Below, one piece after another: positions 45,785 to 58,394 of a stretch of DNA of 64,000 nt. The position numbers and the translations under genes are program-made. The notes beneath the pieces were generated by a model that was given only the letters and a program-made list of their open reading frames with translations, was not told the origin of the DNA and ran no database searches. The stretch's first letter is position 1. Each line of letters opens with the position of its first letter. Source of the DNA: Inonotus obliquus (Eukaryota; Basidiomycota; Agaricomycetes; Hymenochaetales; Hymenochaetaceae); assembly GCA_032164295.1 (NCBI GenBank), contig JAJHTX010000006.1, forward strand, positions 2,914,001 through 2,978,000. Direction: 5' to 3'.

Positions 45785-47353
45785 CGGCCCCTGTAGAAGC
45801 CCATTACAGGCTCAAGACCTCGTGGCCCTGCACCGCCGCCGTCCGTCACTCCCCGACTTACACGGGTATATCCTCCTTATCCACATGACCACTCCTTATC
45901 TCCAGTCCGGAGGGAAGAATCGGGTGCCCCAGCACGCAACTGCAGTGCGCCATTACAGCAACTAACCCAGCCCTGAAGCCGCCAGGACAGTCTACAGTGC
46001 ACGAACAAGGGTGGTGAGAATGGACCCCTACTAGGGGGTAGGACAAAGGATAGTTTTTAGACTGGGTTTCACCAGTTCGCCCGACGAGGGAGGCGAGCAC
46101 AACTTATGTTGCGCATAAAAGAGATTAACCCCACGGCAAGCAGGAGACAGCATAAAGCTGAACAACCTGATGTTGCAGGGGAGACACCATAAAGTGCAGA
46201 CTCCCCAGAACTACACTGGTGAGGCGGACGGAATGAAGGGAGGGAGAGGGAGTTTTCCACGCTCGATGGTGGTGGTTGAAGGAAAGGTGGTGCCTGGCAC
46301 GGCCTATAAAAAATCCGTGACACTTTTTCCCGGGCGGAGTTTCAAATACTTTCCATTTATAGTAACTCGCATCGATCTTCATGTCCCACTTTCCGGTCCC
46401 CCACTAAATCCCTTGAATATGTAGTTCCACATAATTTGAGTTATTTGTCCCTTCCTTTCAACATGAAAAGGCTTGGAATAACTATCTGATGTGAAATATA
46501 CCAAATCCGAATCGATTGTAGGTGATATTCAGGCAGAATATACATAACTGTTTTCACTTATGTGTCACGTGATCTTATTTTGGCTTTTTTGCACGACCAT
46601 ATCTTCCTCTGAAAACACTTATAAAACTCCTTTAAAACTGCTTGGACATGATGTATGTGTGTATTAGGGTGGTTCCGTCAACTATATGCGAAAAAAATTG
46701 ACATACTGGTGGAGAGATTAGCATATACAGTAGACACAACAGCATATATGCTTCCTAGCTCAATGAATTTAGGCTTTCTTGTCATATTTCTTTCAGATAT
46801 ATAAATCTTAACGAAAAATAAAGATTTTGTTAAAAAAAAATTCTTAAGAAGTGTCATAGTTATTTATATATATGTGTCAAAAATCGCCGTATCTTGGAAT
46901 CTGTTGGACAGTTTTTGTAATTTTTCTTACCACCTTGTTCAGAGTGTCGAAAAATAAATTTTGGACATTTTTTCAGATTTTTTGTAAAGTTGTGGAAGGG
47001 AGGACGGGCCCTCGAATCTCAAAACAAAAAGTGGAACAGGTGAATCCGTGTCGATCGCCGCTTAGCCATGGAAGGGACCGTGGGAATGTCACGGAAATTA
47101 CATAGGCCGTGCCAGGTACCACTTACCGATATTTAAAGTAGATGTTTAGACTATCTTTCCGGAAGATATGCTCAAAAACAGATGGGAATTTAAAATATCA
47201 TCCCAATCGATATCCATATCGATATAAAAAATATGGGCACGTGGTTTATATAAATAATATCGGCAAGGTCGATATGCTTACTGATATTTAAAATTATTGC
47301 GAGAAAAATTCTTTAAATTTAATGCCCGCTGATATCCTATTTTGCCCGCCGTG
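45785..47353. other. Right part of the nested DNA transposon
   Basis: No transposase or other gene-like frame. GC-balanced until about 46,430, then AT-rich. A second inverted repeat lies inside: about 40 bp at 46,285-46,325 (GGTGGTGCCTGGCACGGCCTAT..TCCGTGACA) match the reverse complement of 47,082-47,122 with a few mismatches. The final 75 bp are the right terminal inverted repeat. Confidence 0.5.
46285..47122. repeat. Inner inverted repeat pair, MITE-like
   Basis: The two arms share CCTGGCACGGCCTAT and TCCGTGACA in inverted orientation and enclose about 0.8 kb of AT-rich non-coding DNA. I found no flanking duplication, so this may be a MITE inside the larger element or a substructure of it. 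Confidence 0.4.
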
Positions 47354-47443
47354 TGTAAGTCATTGATCACGTGACAAGTGCGACACGTCACGTCGCGCAT
47401 TCGAATTTCGAAACAGGCATTGCATACCCTCCCCTCCATATAC

Positions 47444-48508
<1,065 letters not shown>

Positions 48509-48571
48509 CGTTGATATCGTTATTGCCTTTGTATTCTTTTATCTTCGTTAGTACAAATAGCTTTTGCAAGT

Positions 48572-48830
48572 TTATACAGGATCAAGTCGGTATAACGGAC
48601 CCCGTCCATTAAAATCATACGTAAATGTTCTGAAAGATTTCGCCGACTCGCCTTTGGTTCCAAAGCTGGAAGTCCTTGCTGGATCCGAAGGCCAGCCCCG
48701 CAAGTCCTGGTCCAGTGGCGACGCCTTAAAATACGTGGCAATGCGATATCTCTTCGGTCTTCGTCCAATCTTCCTCTTCCTCTGCTGAGCAGCCACACTC
48801 CGACAGGTATAATGGACAAGTTTTTTCTCG
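48572..48830 (-). CDS. Possible small basic protein, uncertain
   Basis: The minus strand is open for 75 or more codons ending at 48,572, with a basic start (QQRKRKIGRRPKRYRIATYF) and a terminal FNGRGPLYRLDPV. It has no ATG in frame, but a CAG acceptor at about 48,787 could join an upstream exon. The opposite strand is also open here, so coding status is unsure. The length and basic nature would suit a mitochondrial or ribosomal small protein, a guess only. Confidence 0.3.
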
Positions 48831-49316
48831 ATAATTCAGGTCGAATGAATGCGGAAACGGACGCCCTCTGAGCTTAGTAGGACGACATCTCCGTCGCTGT
48901 ATTACTCGAGGGAGGAAAGTTGACTTTAAGTTTCTCGTTCGCTTGTAAGCGTGACAAGCATCACGTGCCTTTCGTCACATCGCGTTTAGTTACATTCAGA
49001 ATCTCTACGACTCTCACAGGATGGGCGCAACCGCAACTGTCTGTAAACCTGGACTGGTTGTGTCTGGTGCGGTAACGAGTAACAAGTTAAAGGATTCGGA
49101 TGCTTGAATTTTGAGTTACATGAAAAAAAGTTGCTTGAGACTTCCCACCCTAGAAACGTTGTCTTCCTCTAGTCTTTTGAAAGATCTGGTTGTCTGTAAA
49201 ATACATGTCTCGGTTCGGTTGCTCAACTTGTCCTAGTATCGCTCAGCCTTCGGTTACACCCAAGCAAAGAGATACAGTACGAATACCCGTTCCAAATCGA
49301 CAGGTCATCGAGAACT
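48831..49316. other. Intergenic region, no supported gene
   Basis: No protein-like frame. It holds the 3' flank of the minus-strand ligase and possibly the promoter of the small minus-strand ORF. Confidence 0.45.
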
Positions 49317-51404
49317 TTACAATTTCGCTTGTATCTTACCACTAGTCTCTGAAATCCAAACTCTCTCACTACCATCATTGCTCCTTGATCTATCTCTCAG
49401 CTCTCGTCTCAGGATTTTCCCGCTCGGATTCTTAGGTATGCTCTCGACAAAGACGATGCCTCCAGTCAGGTGTTTGTGCCTAACAACACGATCCGAGACG
49501 AACCGACGGATCTCATCTGCGAGCACCTCGAGCTCGTTCGCTTGCGACAATCGGCGCGAAGGTGACGGTACAACGTAAGCGCGCGGAAATTCTGTCCCTT
49601 CCCTGGAAGGGAGTTAGCCCAAGTTCATGAGTTCCCTAACAATAGTATCTAACCCTGGTATTCCAATGACTGCCACATCTTCAACGTACGGACTTTTCAG
49701 AAGCAAATCCTCAAGCTCAGCGGGTGCAACCTGGAAACCTGCCATACAAAGGATCAGAGCCTACGGCTGTCGTAACGTTGTCGTTTCGTGAAAGCAACCT
49801 CACCCTGTACTTTAATTAGCTCTTTTCTTCTATCGACAATACGCATTTTTCCATCCCTCTCCATCACTCCGATATCTCCCGTCTTGTACCACCCGTCTTC
49901 CGTGAACGCGTCGGATGTCTCTTTCTCCTTTTGCCAGTACCCAGGGAAGATATTCGGTCCTTTCAGAAGAACTTCGCCTTCTTGATTCAAACCAAGCGAT
50001 CGAGAGTAGTCGGATCCATCGGCGGGGACAAGGCGCGCAGACATTCCAGAAAGGAGATAGCCGACGCCGGACGCGTCACGTTCATGGAGGGCAAAAATGC
50101 AGGATCCGCATACGCCCTCACTCATACCCCAGCCTTGGATAATCTTTACCTGCCCTTTCTTGAAGGTGTTCATTGCGGTCTCAGCCTGTAGCTGCGTCTC
50201 CGAACCAAGAGGAGCCGCCCCGCACGTGATAGAATGTAAGGAGCTGAAGTCGGTTTTCAGTACATCAGGGTGTTTTGCGAGAAGGACAACCACTGGCGGA
50301 ACGGCAGCGAAGGTTGTGATACCATACTTGGGTATATAGTGAAGGAGAGCAGGAAAGGAGAAGACCGTCATTACATATATCGAGTCACCGTTCCGGACAG
50401 CATTAAATATGTATTGCTGCTGACCAACTAGACACCATGAATTAGCCAGGACAGCAAACACAAAAAGAAACGGGAACGTGCAGGCATGGTAGAAAGGGAG
50501 AAATGCTATGACAACGTCAGTTTCAGGGATGGATGAACCCCGTGTCCTTAGTTCTTGTCGGCCAAGGTCGTGGACGATGCGCTGTTGCTCGCAGTGGGCA
50601 ACTATATTGTACACAGTGATCATACAGCCTTTCGGGAGACCGGTCGTCCCACTGCTGTAATTCAGTGCCGCAATTCTAAGAAAGGCAGTAGGTTTGTTAT
50701 ACTCCGAGCTTTTACAGGTCATTGTGAATACCGACCGCTGCTTCATTACAACTTCCGTTGTCATCCGTTCCCAGCCCATCTCGCCGAAGACTAAAAGGTC
50801 TCCTAGGGTTCTCAAGCCATGTATCGGTCCCCTGTCAAGTGTCGCAAGGTAGACAATTGAGTCAGAGAGACCCAGTGCTTTGACGCATTGCAAAACGGTA
50901 TCCAGCGAGTCTTGTACGGTGAAGATGGCCTTTGCGCCACTGTCCCTAACCTGGTATGAAAGCTCTGGAGCGCAGAGTTGGGAATTGGTATATCAACCGA
51001 CCAAGGATCAAGAAGGATGACTCTACCAGACACGGTAAATCTTGGGTTTGCTCCGGTGATCGTGGCACCGGCACAGAGTATGCCGAGCATGAGAGCGGGC
51101 ACGAGGATGCTGTTGGTCGCACTCAGAAGCACGATATCTCCAGTGCGCACTCCGACTGCATCACGAAGTCCACGTCCGATACGTTTTGTGAGGCTGAGGA
51201 GTTGCTCTGCAGTAATAACTCGTGAGGGTTCTTCGGCATCGATGAAAATTGGCTTGTTCCAGCCATACTTCCAGTCGTCTGAGCCAAGATCAGTACCTTT
51301 CCGAACCGAACCAAGGAACTGAAGGAGGAGGACGAACCAAATATATATGAGAGGATATCTTTTCTCGGAACGTTTAGTGGAGAGCGAGGTGAAGTGAAGA
51401 ACAT
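49317..51404 (-). CDS. 4-coumarate-CoA ligase-like acyl-CoA ligase, peroxisomal
   Basis: A multi-exon adenylate-forming enzyme from ATG 51,404 (MFFTSPRSPLNVPRKDILSY) to TAA 49,317. The ATP-binding P-loop is NYSSGTTGLPKGC (about 50,675-50,637). The motif QGWGMSEG, the GEVLLKGPNIFPGYW block, the hinge DGWYKTGDIG with VDRRKELIKVQG, and the C-terminal lysine motif PKNPSGKILRRELRD are all present. The last residues are QAKL-stop, so AKL is a peroxisomal targeting signal of PTS1 type. Members activate aromatic or fatty acids to CoA esters. Introns near 49,750, 49,610, 50,700, 50,990 and 51,320 restore family motifs. The one at about 50,700 is a multiple of three without stop and reads through as an insert. 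Confidence 0.85.
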
Positions 51405-51796
51405 GGCCAGACTTGACGAGATCGCAGTTCAAGTAGGAGGAAGGGCGAGAGGGAAGATGTTGAACCAGTCCCACGGCCATAAGAACTGAAAGTTTTACTA
51501 GTACTAGTAAATTCAAAGTCGGAGGCACGAGCCACGTAAAAATGCAGAATTGGTATTGAATTACAAAGCATCCATCACGTGTTCCATCTTATACCGAACT
51601 TGGACTCGAGCTTATTGAGAACAACTTATAATGTTGTACATGCATTTGACCAGTTGTGTCAACGAAGGTGACGGTAAGCCGTGAAAAAAATGAACTGATA
51701 ATCGGGTATATAACGGGGACAAAATAAACAGACAATGTTAAGATACATGCCGGAATTTCGAATCGATTTATAAAGAACGAGTAGTGAGTTTACCGC
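51405..51796. other. Intergenic between two minus-strand genes
   Basis: Nothing supported. Contains the promoter of the ligase and the 3' flank of the small charged protein gene. Confidence 0.45.
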
Positions 51797-52401
51797 CTAA
51801 TCGTATCTGCCCAAACCCTTGATAGACTTCCTGACTTGCTTCGCTTCCTTCTCCTTTAGCTTGTGAAGTCGGGACCTACGACATGATCAGGATGCAATTA
51901 ATTATAGACAGAAGGAAAGACTTACTCTTCTTCAATCTCATGCTCGAGATTCTTGACATGTTCCCTTGCAGCGCGAACTGAAGCGCGTGCCTCAACTAGG
52001 GCCTGGTCTGCATGGCGTTCTGCTTCCTCGGCCTCGGATACCTTTTGACGGGCGGCAATGATTGATGGATCATTAAGCCGGTGAGTCTTTCCACCGAAAC
52101 GATTGCTTCCACGACTTGTCTCATCAGAGGACGAACTGGCCTGTCTATGAGAGAATATGCCTCCTCTTTTGTGGGAGTGTCCATCGTAGTTGTGGGTGTC
52201 ATGAGTACTGTGCTTTCCCGCGTCGTGGTTAGTCGACGACGGGTTCATTCGCATGTCATCTGAAGAGGACGAATGACGACGCCACGAGAAAAGAGATCCT
52301 TTACGCTTAGGGGTATCATCGCGTGCTTCGGGCGGATGCTCAACCGGCGTCTGCTCAGGGGGATGTTCGGGAGGATGGTTCTTATGCTTTAGGAGTGGCA
52401 T
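51797..52401 (-). CDS. Small charged, mostly disordered protein
   Basis: Two exons, 52401-51926 and 51875-51797, encode 184 residues starting MPLLKHKNHPPEHPPEQTP. The N-terminus has PPE repeats. The middle has two similar units, GSLFSWRRHSSSSDD and GGIFSHRQASSSSDE, with histidine-rich DTHNYDGHSHKRG between them. The C-terminal third is a single long helix (IIAARQKVSEAEEAERHADQ ... HVKNLEHEIEEE) ending KGLGRYD. Similar small proteins occur widely in Agaricomycetes as far as I recall, without known function. The paired Ser-rich units suggest phosphorylation. Confidence 0.7.
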
Positions 52402-52439
52402 GGCAAAATCGGATGTTGCAAAAGCTGAAAAGCAATACA

Positions 52440-54608
52440 TTAAAATGCATTCTATGCAGAAGCGGGATAATCAACCCACCTTACTGCAGGGAGCAGGAGG
52501 AGAAGCTGCGAGATGAGAATGAAATAGAGCGGGCTGGGAGACTTTTATACTTACAGTTCCAATGGTTCCACTAGCAAAGGGCCCCGCATTGACGTCAGTC
52601 TATTATCCTTTCAAAGTTAGTCTCTGTGGAATGCTTGGTCGTCCCTTGGCTCAAGGCTGTTCACTGGCAAAATTCTTGGATAGTGTGTTGGAGTACTTAC
52701 CTCACATCACGTAATCACCTGTAATCACCAGTCAGGTAAAAAGTCGCGAGACCCACAACGAGATCCGAATCATAAAAAAGGACATTAAAAACGCTTTACT
52801 CGGCCAGCAATATGCTTTCCTGCGAATCCGGATCATTCCGGTATTCGCTCAGGACGGACAATTGACGTTGGCAAGGTAACAAGCCAACAGACTCATCGTC
52901 AACAACGAGGTGAGGGAAAGGCGAGTTATAGGCTGCTTAACGTTTTTGGGACTCGGACTAAGGAAAGCTGATTTTGGCACCGGGACGGTCTCAGCGACCC
53001 TGATCAACTAACGGAAGCTTCGCCTTCACCTTTCTGAACCTTTCCGTCATGTTCTCGGTTGCCTACCATGCTCTGCCAATTGCACGTCGCACACTGCAAA
53101 ATAATCGTAAGCACCGAGAAGGGAAGTCGACTTCACTCGCGATGTTCAGCTTCTTACAACCGAACGGGATACCCCTGCTTTTCACCAGTACCTCGAGGAA
53201 AACTGAATGTTAAAGTAGAAAAGGGCACTACCAGGGATAGATTGTTTCTGACCGCGCAACAAAATAGCTCTTATACAGTGTGGTAGCTTCACACATTGGG
53301 ACGCAAGGAGAACCGGCGTCGACGAAACAAGAAAGGACGCCGCTGACAGGGTCTGCAGGACTAGAAACGGTTGCGTTCGGGCGGCCGGAAATGAACTGGA
53401 GGTGGGGAGCACCTGGGCAATTGGATGAGCCAACTGGAGCTGCAAAAACGGATGAGGTCACTGGCGGAGAGTGGATGCCTTCCGGAACTTGGGTCGATGC
53501 TAACGCGATTGTCCCATCGTCTGTGCCAGCACTTTCTTGCGAAGTTTGTATCTAATCGCCGGAAAGAAGGATTGACCCATCAGTGCGTCAATCTGCGAAT
53601 TTTTCACTCAGGGAGAAGCTGACACGAAATGTCAGCCGCAGTAGACCCTCATAAGTGTCTTCTCTGCACTGATTTTCGAATAAGTTCTATTGCAGCAGGA
53701 CTAAGAGAAGATGAATGTGAGTATCTGGTGGATGCTCGTCGGAAGTGCCTACTGATAGTTTCGTTCGTCGCCGTGTTTACTTCGCCCGCGCGATCCTGAC
53801 TCTAGCATTCGTTGCTTTGGCAAGGGCCACTTATTTGTAGACGCGCTGCCAGTGAGCTTGTGGGCCATGTGGACGAGTTGATGAGCGGAGAATGGTTGCC
53901 GACCGAGCACCGCTAGCAACTTTACCTCGCATTTCATATGACGTCGTCGATGTCGGTCGACGCGCGACAACCTATACAAAATGCAGTAGTTTCGAGTTCG
54001 GAAGTGCAAGGGACTCATACCCCAAGGGTGGAGATGATCATAGATCGCATAGGGGAGTAATGATCATGAGGATGTGGGGTAGGTTATTTGCATGATCCGA
54101 GCTTTGTCAGGTGTCTAAGCCTCCTCCTTGCGTGTACCCCATTAGTGTTCAGAAGCAGAAACCGGCCTTCCACACAGAGAGCTTCATTGCAATACCGTGG
54201 ATGATTTATACTCATAAGTATGGCCTGGTCCACTCCTTGTTGGAAATAAGCATGACAAAATTTCAGCTGGGCACTGTTGCATTTCCGGTAGGGAAGCGAT
54301 TTCAAAATATCGGATAGTTCCACGTTAACGTCATGAATTTGCGCGGATCACCCTAGAGGTTCTCTAGTACCAGCTCCGGGCGAGGAATATACATGTAGCG
54401 GTTCGGTGGCAGAAAGTCTGTGTGATTGAAGGCAAGGAATGACGGAATCGGTGTATATAAATCTTTGACTGCTTTCCCCATCCCTGGTAAGGGATGTTTT
54501 AGAGGATGCTGCTGGCTAGCGTATAAGCGTCTGCAAAGATACATAGCATGGACCAAAACTCGCAGCTTATGAAAATACAACATGTGAATGAAAATACAAG
54601 CCTGAGTG
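52440..54608. other. Long intergenic region with unassigned frames
   Basis: No gene I can defend. One minus-strand frame (about 53,570-53,228) is open after a TAG that could be an acceptor. It reads as Ser/Thr/Pro-rich with a cysteine-bearing segment (SCFVDAGSPCVPMC), which might be the last exon of a secreted protein, but no convincing first exon was found. A plus-strand 55-codon ORF starts at 53,629. Both are low confidence. Confidence 0.35.
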
Positions 54609-56909
54609 TCACCGCCTGTTCGTTTTGCCCAGTTTCCGCTTGCCCGAGTACAAGTATTTTGGCTGCAGCATCCGGAGGTCAGTCTTCAAAGCACAGTCGG
54701 AGAATCATATTTACAGCTTACCATCCTCGTTTTAATGGCACGGTCAGCCTCCCCTGCCTTTGCCTGGTAGTTACGCTCACGCTGACCAAGATTGCGTAGT
54801 TTAACAGCTTTCGCTGCCTGCTGTACTCAATGCGAAATGAGACAAACATATGAAAAGCGAGAACAAGGCGAACCTCATCATCACGTAAACCAGCAAGCTG
54901 CCTGTTTTTCCGAGGTGCCCTGCTGTGCAACCCGACAGAACCTGAGTTTGTCTTTGCTCGCTTCTGCGGTGTCGTCTCCTCTCCATCCACGTCCATCCAG
55001 TCCACCCCTTCACCACTCTCATCTCCATCCTTGTCCTCATCTACGTCCATTTGCGACTCTTCCATGCGTTTCCGCTTCAATCCTTGAGCCTTCGCAACCA
55101 ACTCCGCACGCGCTCGAATACGGCTTGGGTCATAACCCGCCTTCGTTAGGCCATCAGACAGCTCACTCAGAGACCGCAAGCCTGCAGTTCGCGGCAGGCG
55201 AGCACCGTTCTTCATTGATTTCTTTATCGCCTGAGATTCTTGCCTCTTTTGATGAGCTACCCGCAGTCCTTCAGCCTCACGCTCATCCTCCGAACCCAGT
55301 TCAAGATCTGAATTTTCATCGTAGAAGCCCTCAGCTGCCAACCTATCCTCTTCACGCTCAAGTGCTTCGAGCCTTTCCTCAATATCTGGATCAATGAAAT
55401 CGGCCACGTTCTTGCCATCCATGATTTCCGGAATCGTGTCGGACTTCCATTCATCACTTTCCAAAAGGTAGTTCTCTGTGAATAGTGAACGTTAAAGACC
55501 GCTCCACGCATACTTAGGGAGGTACGTACTCCTGAGATTAATGGGATAGACACCTGGACCACCCTCAGCATTTTCAATATCTTTCTCAAGCGGACGGCGT
55601 CCAGGATCATTTTTATCGTATTTCTTCTTGGATAGCACTGCCTCTGGAATGAATGGCTTTCTCTCGATATCGTCCCTGGGCTTCGGTTGCGCAACGTGTA
55701 TCCGGTTGACAATCGTGTCGATCTTGCTGCCTTTCAGCTTCGTGTCTACGCGGTGTGCCAGTAGAGCGTCACATGCCGTGTTTTTGAGGTCCATTACCCC
55801 TTCTTCAGAATAGCATGACACCTGAATACATTGAACGCCTTCCGAGTTCACGATCTCATCTACAAGTCCACGTAGCTCAGGAGACAGATCCTCGAGACGG
55901 CATATATCCGTTTTGTTCACAACCAGAAGGACTGGCTTGCCGCTGAACAACGGTTTAACGGATTGAAAAAGGCTGCATTGGGCTTGAATGGAGTACCCGC
56001 ATTGTTCGCTGACGTCGATGAAATAAAGCACACACGCTTTGAGGTGAGCTAGAGCGGTAATGCTCTGCATTTCAATCGTATTCATGTCTTCTAGAGGGTG
56101 ATCGAGGATTCCTGGAGTATCAATAACTTGCCAACGGAGATACTTGTAATCGAGATGACCGACGAAAAGTGATTTGGTCGTGAATGCATACGGTTGCACG
56201 TCAACGTCTGCGCGAGTGACCTTGTTCAGGAAAGACGACTTGCCAACATTCGGATAGCCGCAAAGGAGGAGTGTCCGGGTGTTTGGATCGATCGCAGGGA
56301 GACGCGAAAGATGTTGGCGAACCTGCTCGAGATACGCGAGCGGATCTTTCTGCCGACGCATTATCGTCGCCATTCGACCGAGAGCTGCACGCTTGAGTTG
56401 CTTGCATCGGTACAGACTGTCTCCAAATTTCAATAGGCGGACGTAATCCTTTGCGACCTGGTCGATGAGATGCCTACAGGTTCGGAGCTGACCGAGAGCG
56501 AGCTTGTAATGGTTTTTATCATACAGGACGTTCATAAGTGAGGCGATGAAAGGATGCAAATCCTGCAGGATCAAAGTCAAATCAAGACAGGCGTATTGGG
56601 TGAAGGAAGGACGTACGTCAAGAATAGGGAATTCGCTCAAAATTGCCCCAAGCTTCTCATCAAAGGAATCCTGAGTGAACTTGACCTTGCGCATGTAGAA
56701 GTTGCGTATGCGGCTGATCTTGAAATTTTTGTGTATGACCTATGTAGAACATGAACGGAGTAGTTGCACAGGTCAGTGCTTCCCCTGAGCGACAGTGGAC
56801 TTGAGCTCACTGTTGGGGTCTTCCGTTGAGTTTTACTGAGAACAATATCGAGGAAATCCGATGAAGTCGGTACAGGAGAGATGGCCTTGAGGCCCTTTGT
56901 TGCCAACAT
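54609..56909 (-). CDS. NOG1: Nucleolar GTP-binding protein 1
   Basis: The start is ATG 56,909 ([20 protein letters not shown]), the conserved N-terminus. A longer in-frame start at 56,987 is less likely. Introns after KTPT (56,810 region), after INLR (55,500s), after GLRDDE and before [10 protein letters not shown] restore the family sequence. The NOGN helical domain is followed by a circularly ordinary OBG-type G domain: [11 protein letters not shown] (G1), DTPGILDHP (G3), NKTDI (G4). The C-terminal part is acidic, then basic, ending [13 protein letters not shown]1 is needed for late nucleolar maturation of the 60S subunit, where its tail enters the exit tunnel. Confidence 0.94.
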
Positions 56910-57508
56910 GGCTACGACTTGAAGCAGGAGCAGCTCGTCGTTGTATGTATCAATGATGAAACGAGGGGGAGGGGGAATTTTGCTCAAGATTCACGTGACG
57001 AAGACGCTTTGGTCACGTGATGACAATTCATTCATTTTTTAAAATTTTATGTGCTGCGTAATTGGTAATATAGCTAGGTGCTCAGTTCTAAGTTGTTCTG
57101 TGCCACTTAGAAGGTCACAATGAATGACTAGCTGGTTGAATACTAACCCCGCATCTTTGCATTTGACTCGATCTGTTGGTGTGCGAACAGACGCGATTGC
57201 AGTCACTCACCTAACCGTGGGCCAGTGCCCCACTGCAAGCAGCAGGCAACGATTCAGGCTCGGATAAGGAAAATACTGCTTTGTTACCGGCTATAGTCTG
57301 GCTGGCACCCCGTCGGCACGGGCGAGAGCCGCAATGACTCGAAATGTATGTATGCGCATGAGTCAATAACACTGTAAATTGGATTGGTGCGGTTCCGAGG
57401 TGACTCGACCTCCAAATTGCATATAAAATCAACGTTAAGATTACTTTGTAGTATCTGATTCAGTACTTCCAAATTTCAAAGCTCAAAGGCCATTGGAGAA
57501 AAGGAAGA
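56910..57508. promoter_or_regulatory. Divergent promoter, NOG1 / UIM protein
   Basis: About 600 bp between divergent genes. It includes two TCACGTGA-type palindromic sites (about 56,992-56,998 and 57,013-57,020: cacgtga). Such E-box-like CACGTG cores recur in several promoters in this window. No gene inside. Confidence 0.4.
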
Positions 57509-58262
57509 ATGTCGCTACGCATCGATGACCACAAAGACCTGCGTGGTGCCTACAAGGAACGGCAAAAGGTCTTTGCCAGGGTATGTTTATCCGCGATTTC
57601 CGTGCAAGCCGACGGTCTTACAGAGAGACCACTCGCAGAGAGATTATCGCAATAGCAAGTTTGGCCGCTATACCAAGCCGTGGAAGACTTCGAAAGGCTG
57701 GGGTACCGCTTCGGGTCACGAGTCCTGTCCTGGACGAAACTACGGGGCCGTATGGGAGGAGCGTCCGCGATTACTTGCGTGGTTGGAGAAAGAAGTAGAC
57801 TTTGGGGCTCTGCAGGGGTATGACGAAGACGTTTGTGCTGATGACACAACACAGGGTAAGCCCATATGATGCAGGCTTCGCAACGATGTCTGTTGATGTC
57901 CGATTTCTATCTTCTTAGAGTCACCACACGAAGCAAAATACGACCTAGAAGAGAACGAGGACAACTCATTTGAAATGCAGCTCGCAAAGGCTCTCAGCCT
58001 CTCTTTAGCAGCAGTGGAGATCTCACAAGGAGCTGTTGAATTGAATGAAGATCTGCTAGCCTTTCAGGAAGACATTGAATTATTCCGCGTCGACACTGAC
58101 GGATATTCTTTGATGGACCCGGAAGAGGCGGAGTCAATGGATACGACCTTCGGGTACGAGGGAGATGTATCCAGCGACACGGAGTGGGTGGATGTAGGAG
58201 GAATCAGGACCAGCCTGGAGAGGCCGACGTATGCGCAAATGGCGAAGATAGAAGTGACCTGA
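57509..58262 (+). CDS. Unknown protein with ubiquitin-interacting motif
   Basis: Three exons, 57509-57580, 57624-57855 and 57919-58262, give 215 residues from ATG 57,509 (MSLRIDDHKDLRGAYKERQK). The N-terminal half is basic with tyrosine and tryptophan (KFGRYTKPWKTSKGWG). Near residue 125, ENEDNSFEMQLAKALSLSLA matches the ubiquitin-interacting motif: acidic cluster, hydrophobic residues, central Ala and conserved Ser. The C-terminal part is acidic. A ubiquitin-linked adaptor role follows from the motif only. Frames in exon 2 are ambiguous on their own but only one connects both splice junctions. Confidence 0.7.
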
Positions 58263-58394
58263 ACTTGCGTTCACAAGTGCGGAGAAACGCTAGATCCGGA
58301 TTTAGCATGTCAACTACGGCGATACAAGTACATGACGATTGAATTTGCGATTTAGCAGAGTTTCTTGACTAAATGCGACTCTTTACGGCTGCAA

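Larger units (their letters stand above)
31076..47353. mobile_element. Nested DNA transposon with CACGG terminal inverted repeats
   Basis: The first about 28 bp at 31,076 (CACGGCGGGCAAAATAGaA..) match the inverted sequence ending at 47,353 at 26 of 28 positions. Weaker similarity runs on for about 75 bp (including ATTTTA.ATATC and AAGCATATC). TGT flanks it directly on both sides (31,073-31,075 and 47,354-47,356). CAC...GTG ends with a 3-bp duplication resemble CACTA/EnSpm elements. Without the inner retroelement (14,170 bp plus one CTTCC) the transposon is about 2.1 kb and has no transposase frame, so it is non-autonomous. Superfamily is inference. Confidence 0.55.

Noticed and set aside
48564..48788. 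74-codon plus-strand frame after DPM1
   Set aside because: Overlaps an equally open minus-strand frame, no start context or motif; the minus strand was kept as low-confidence only.
54792..55397. 201-codon plus-strand frame opposite NOG1
   Set aside because: Exact antisense shadow of the acidic/basic NOG1 tail; composition follows the reverse codons.
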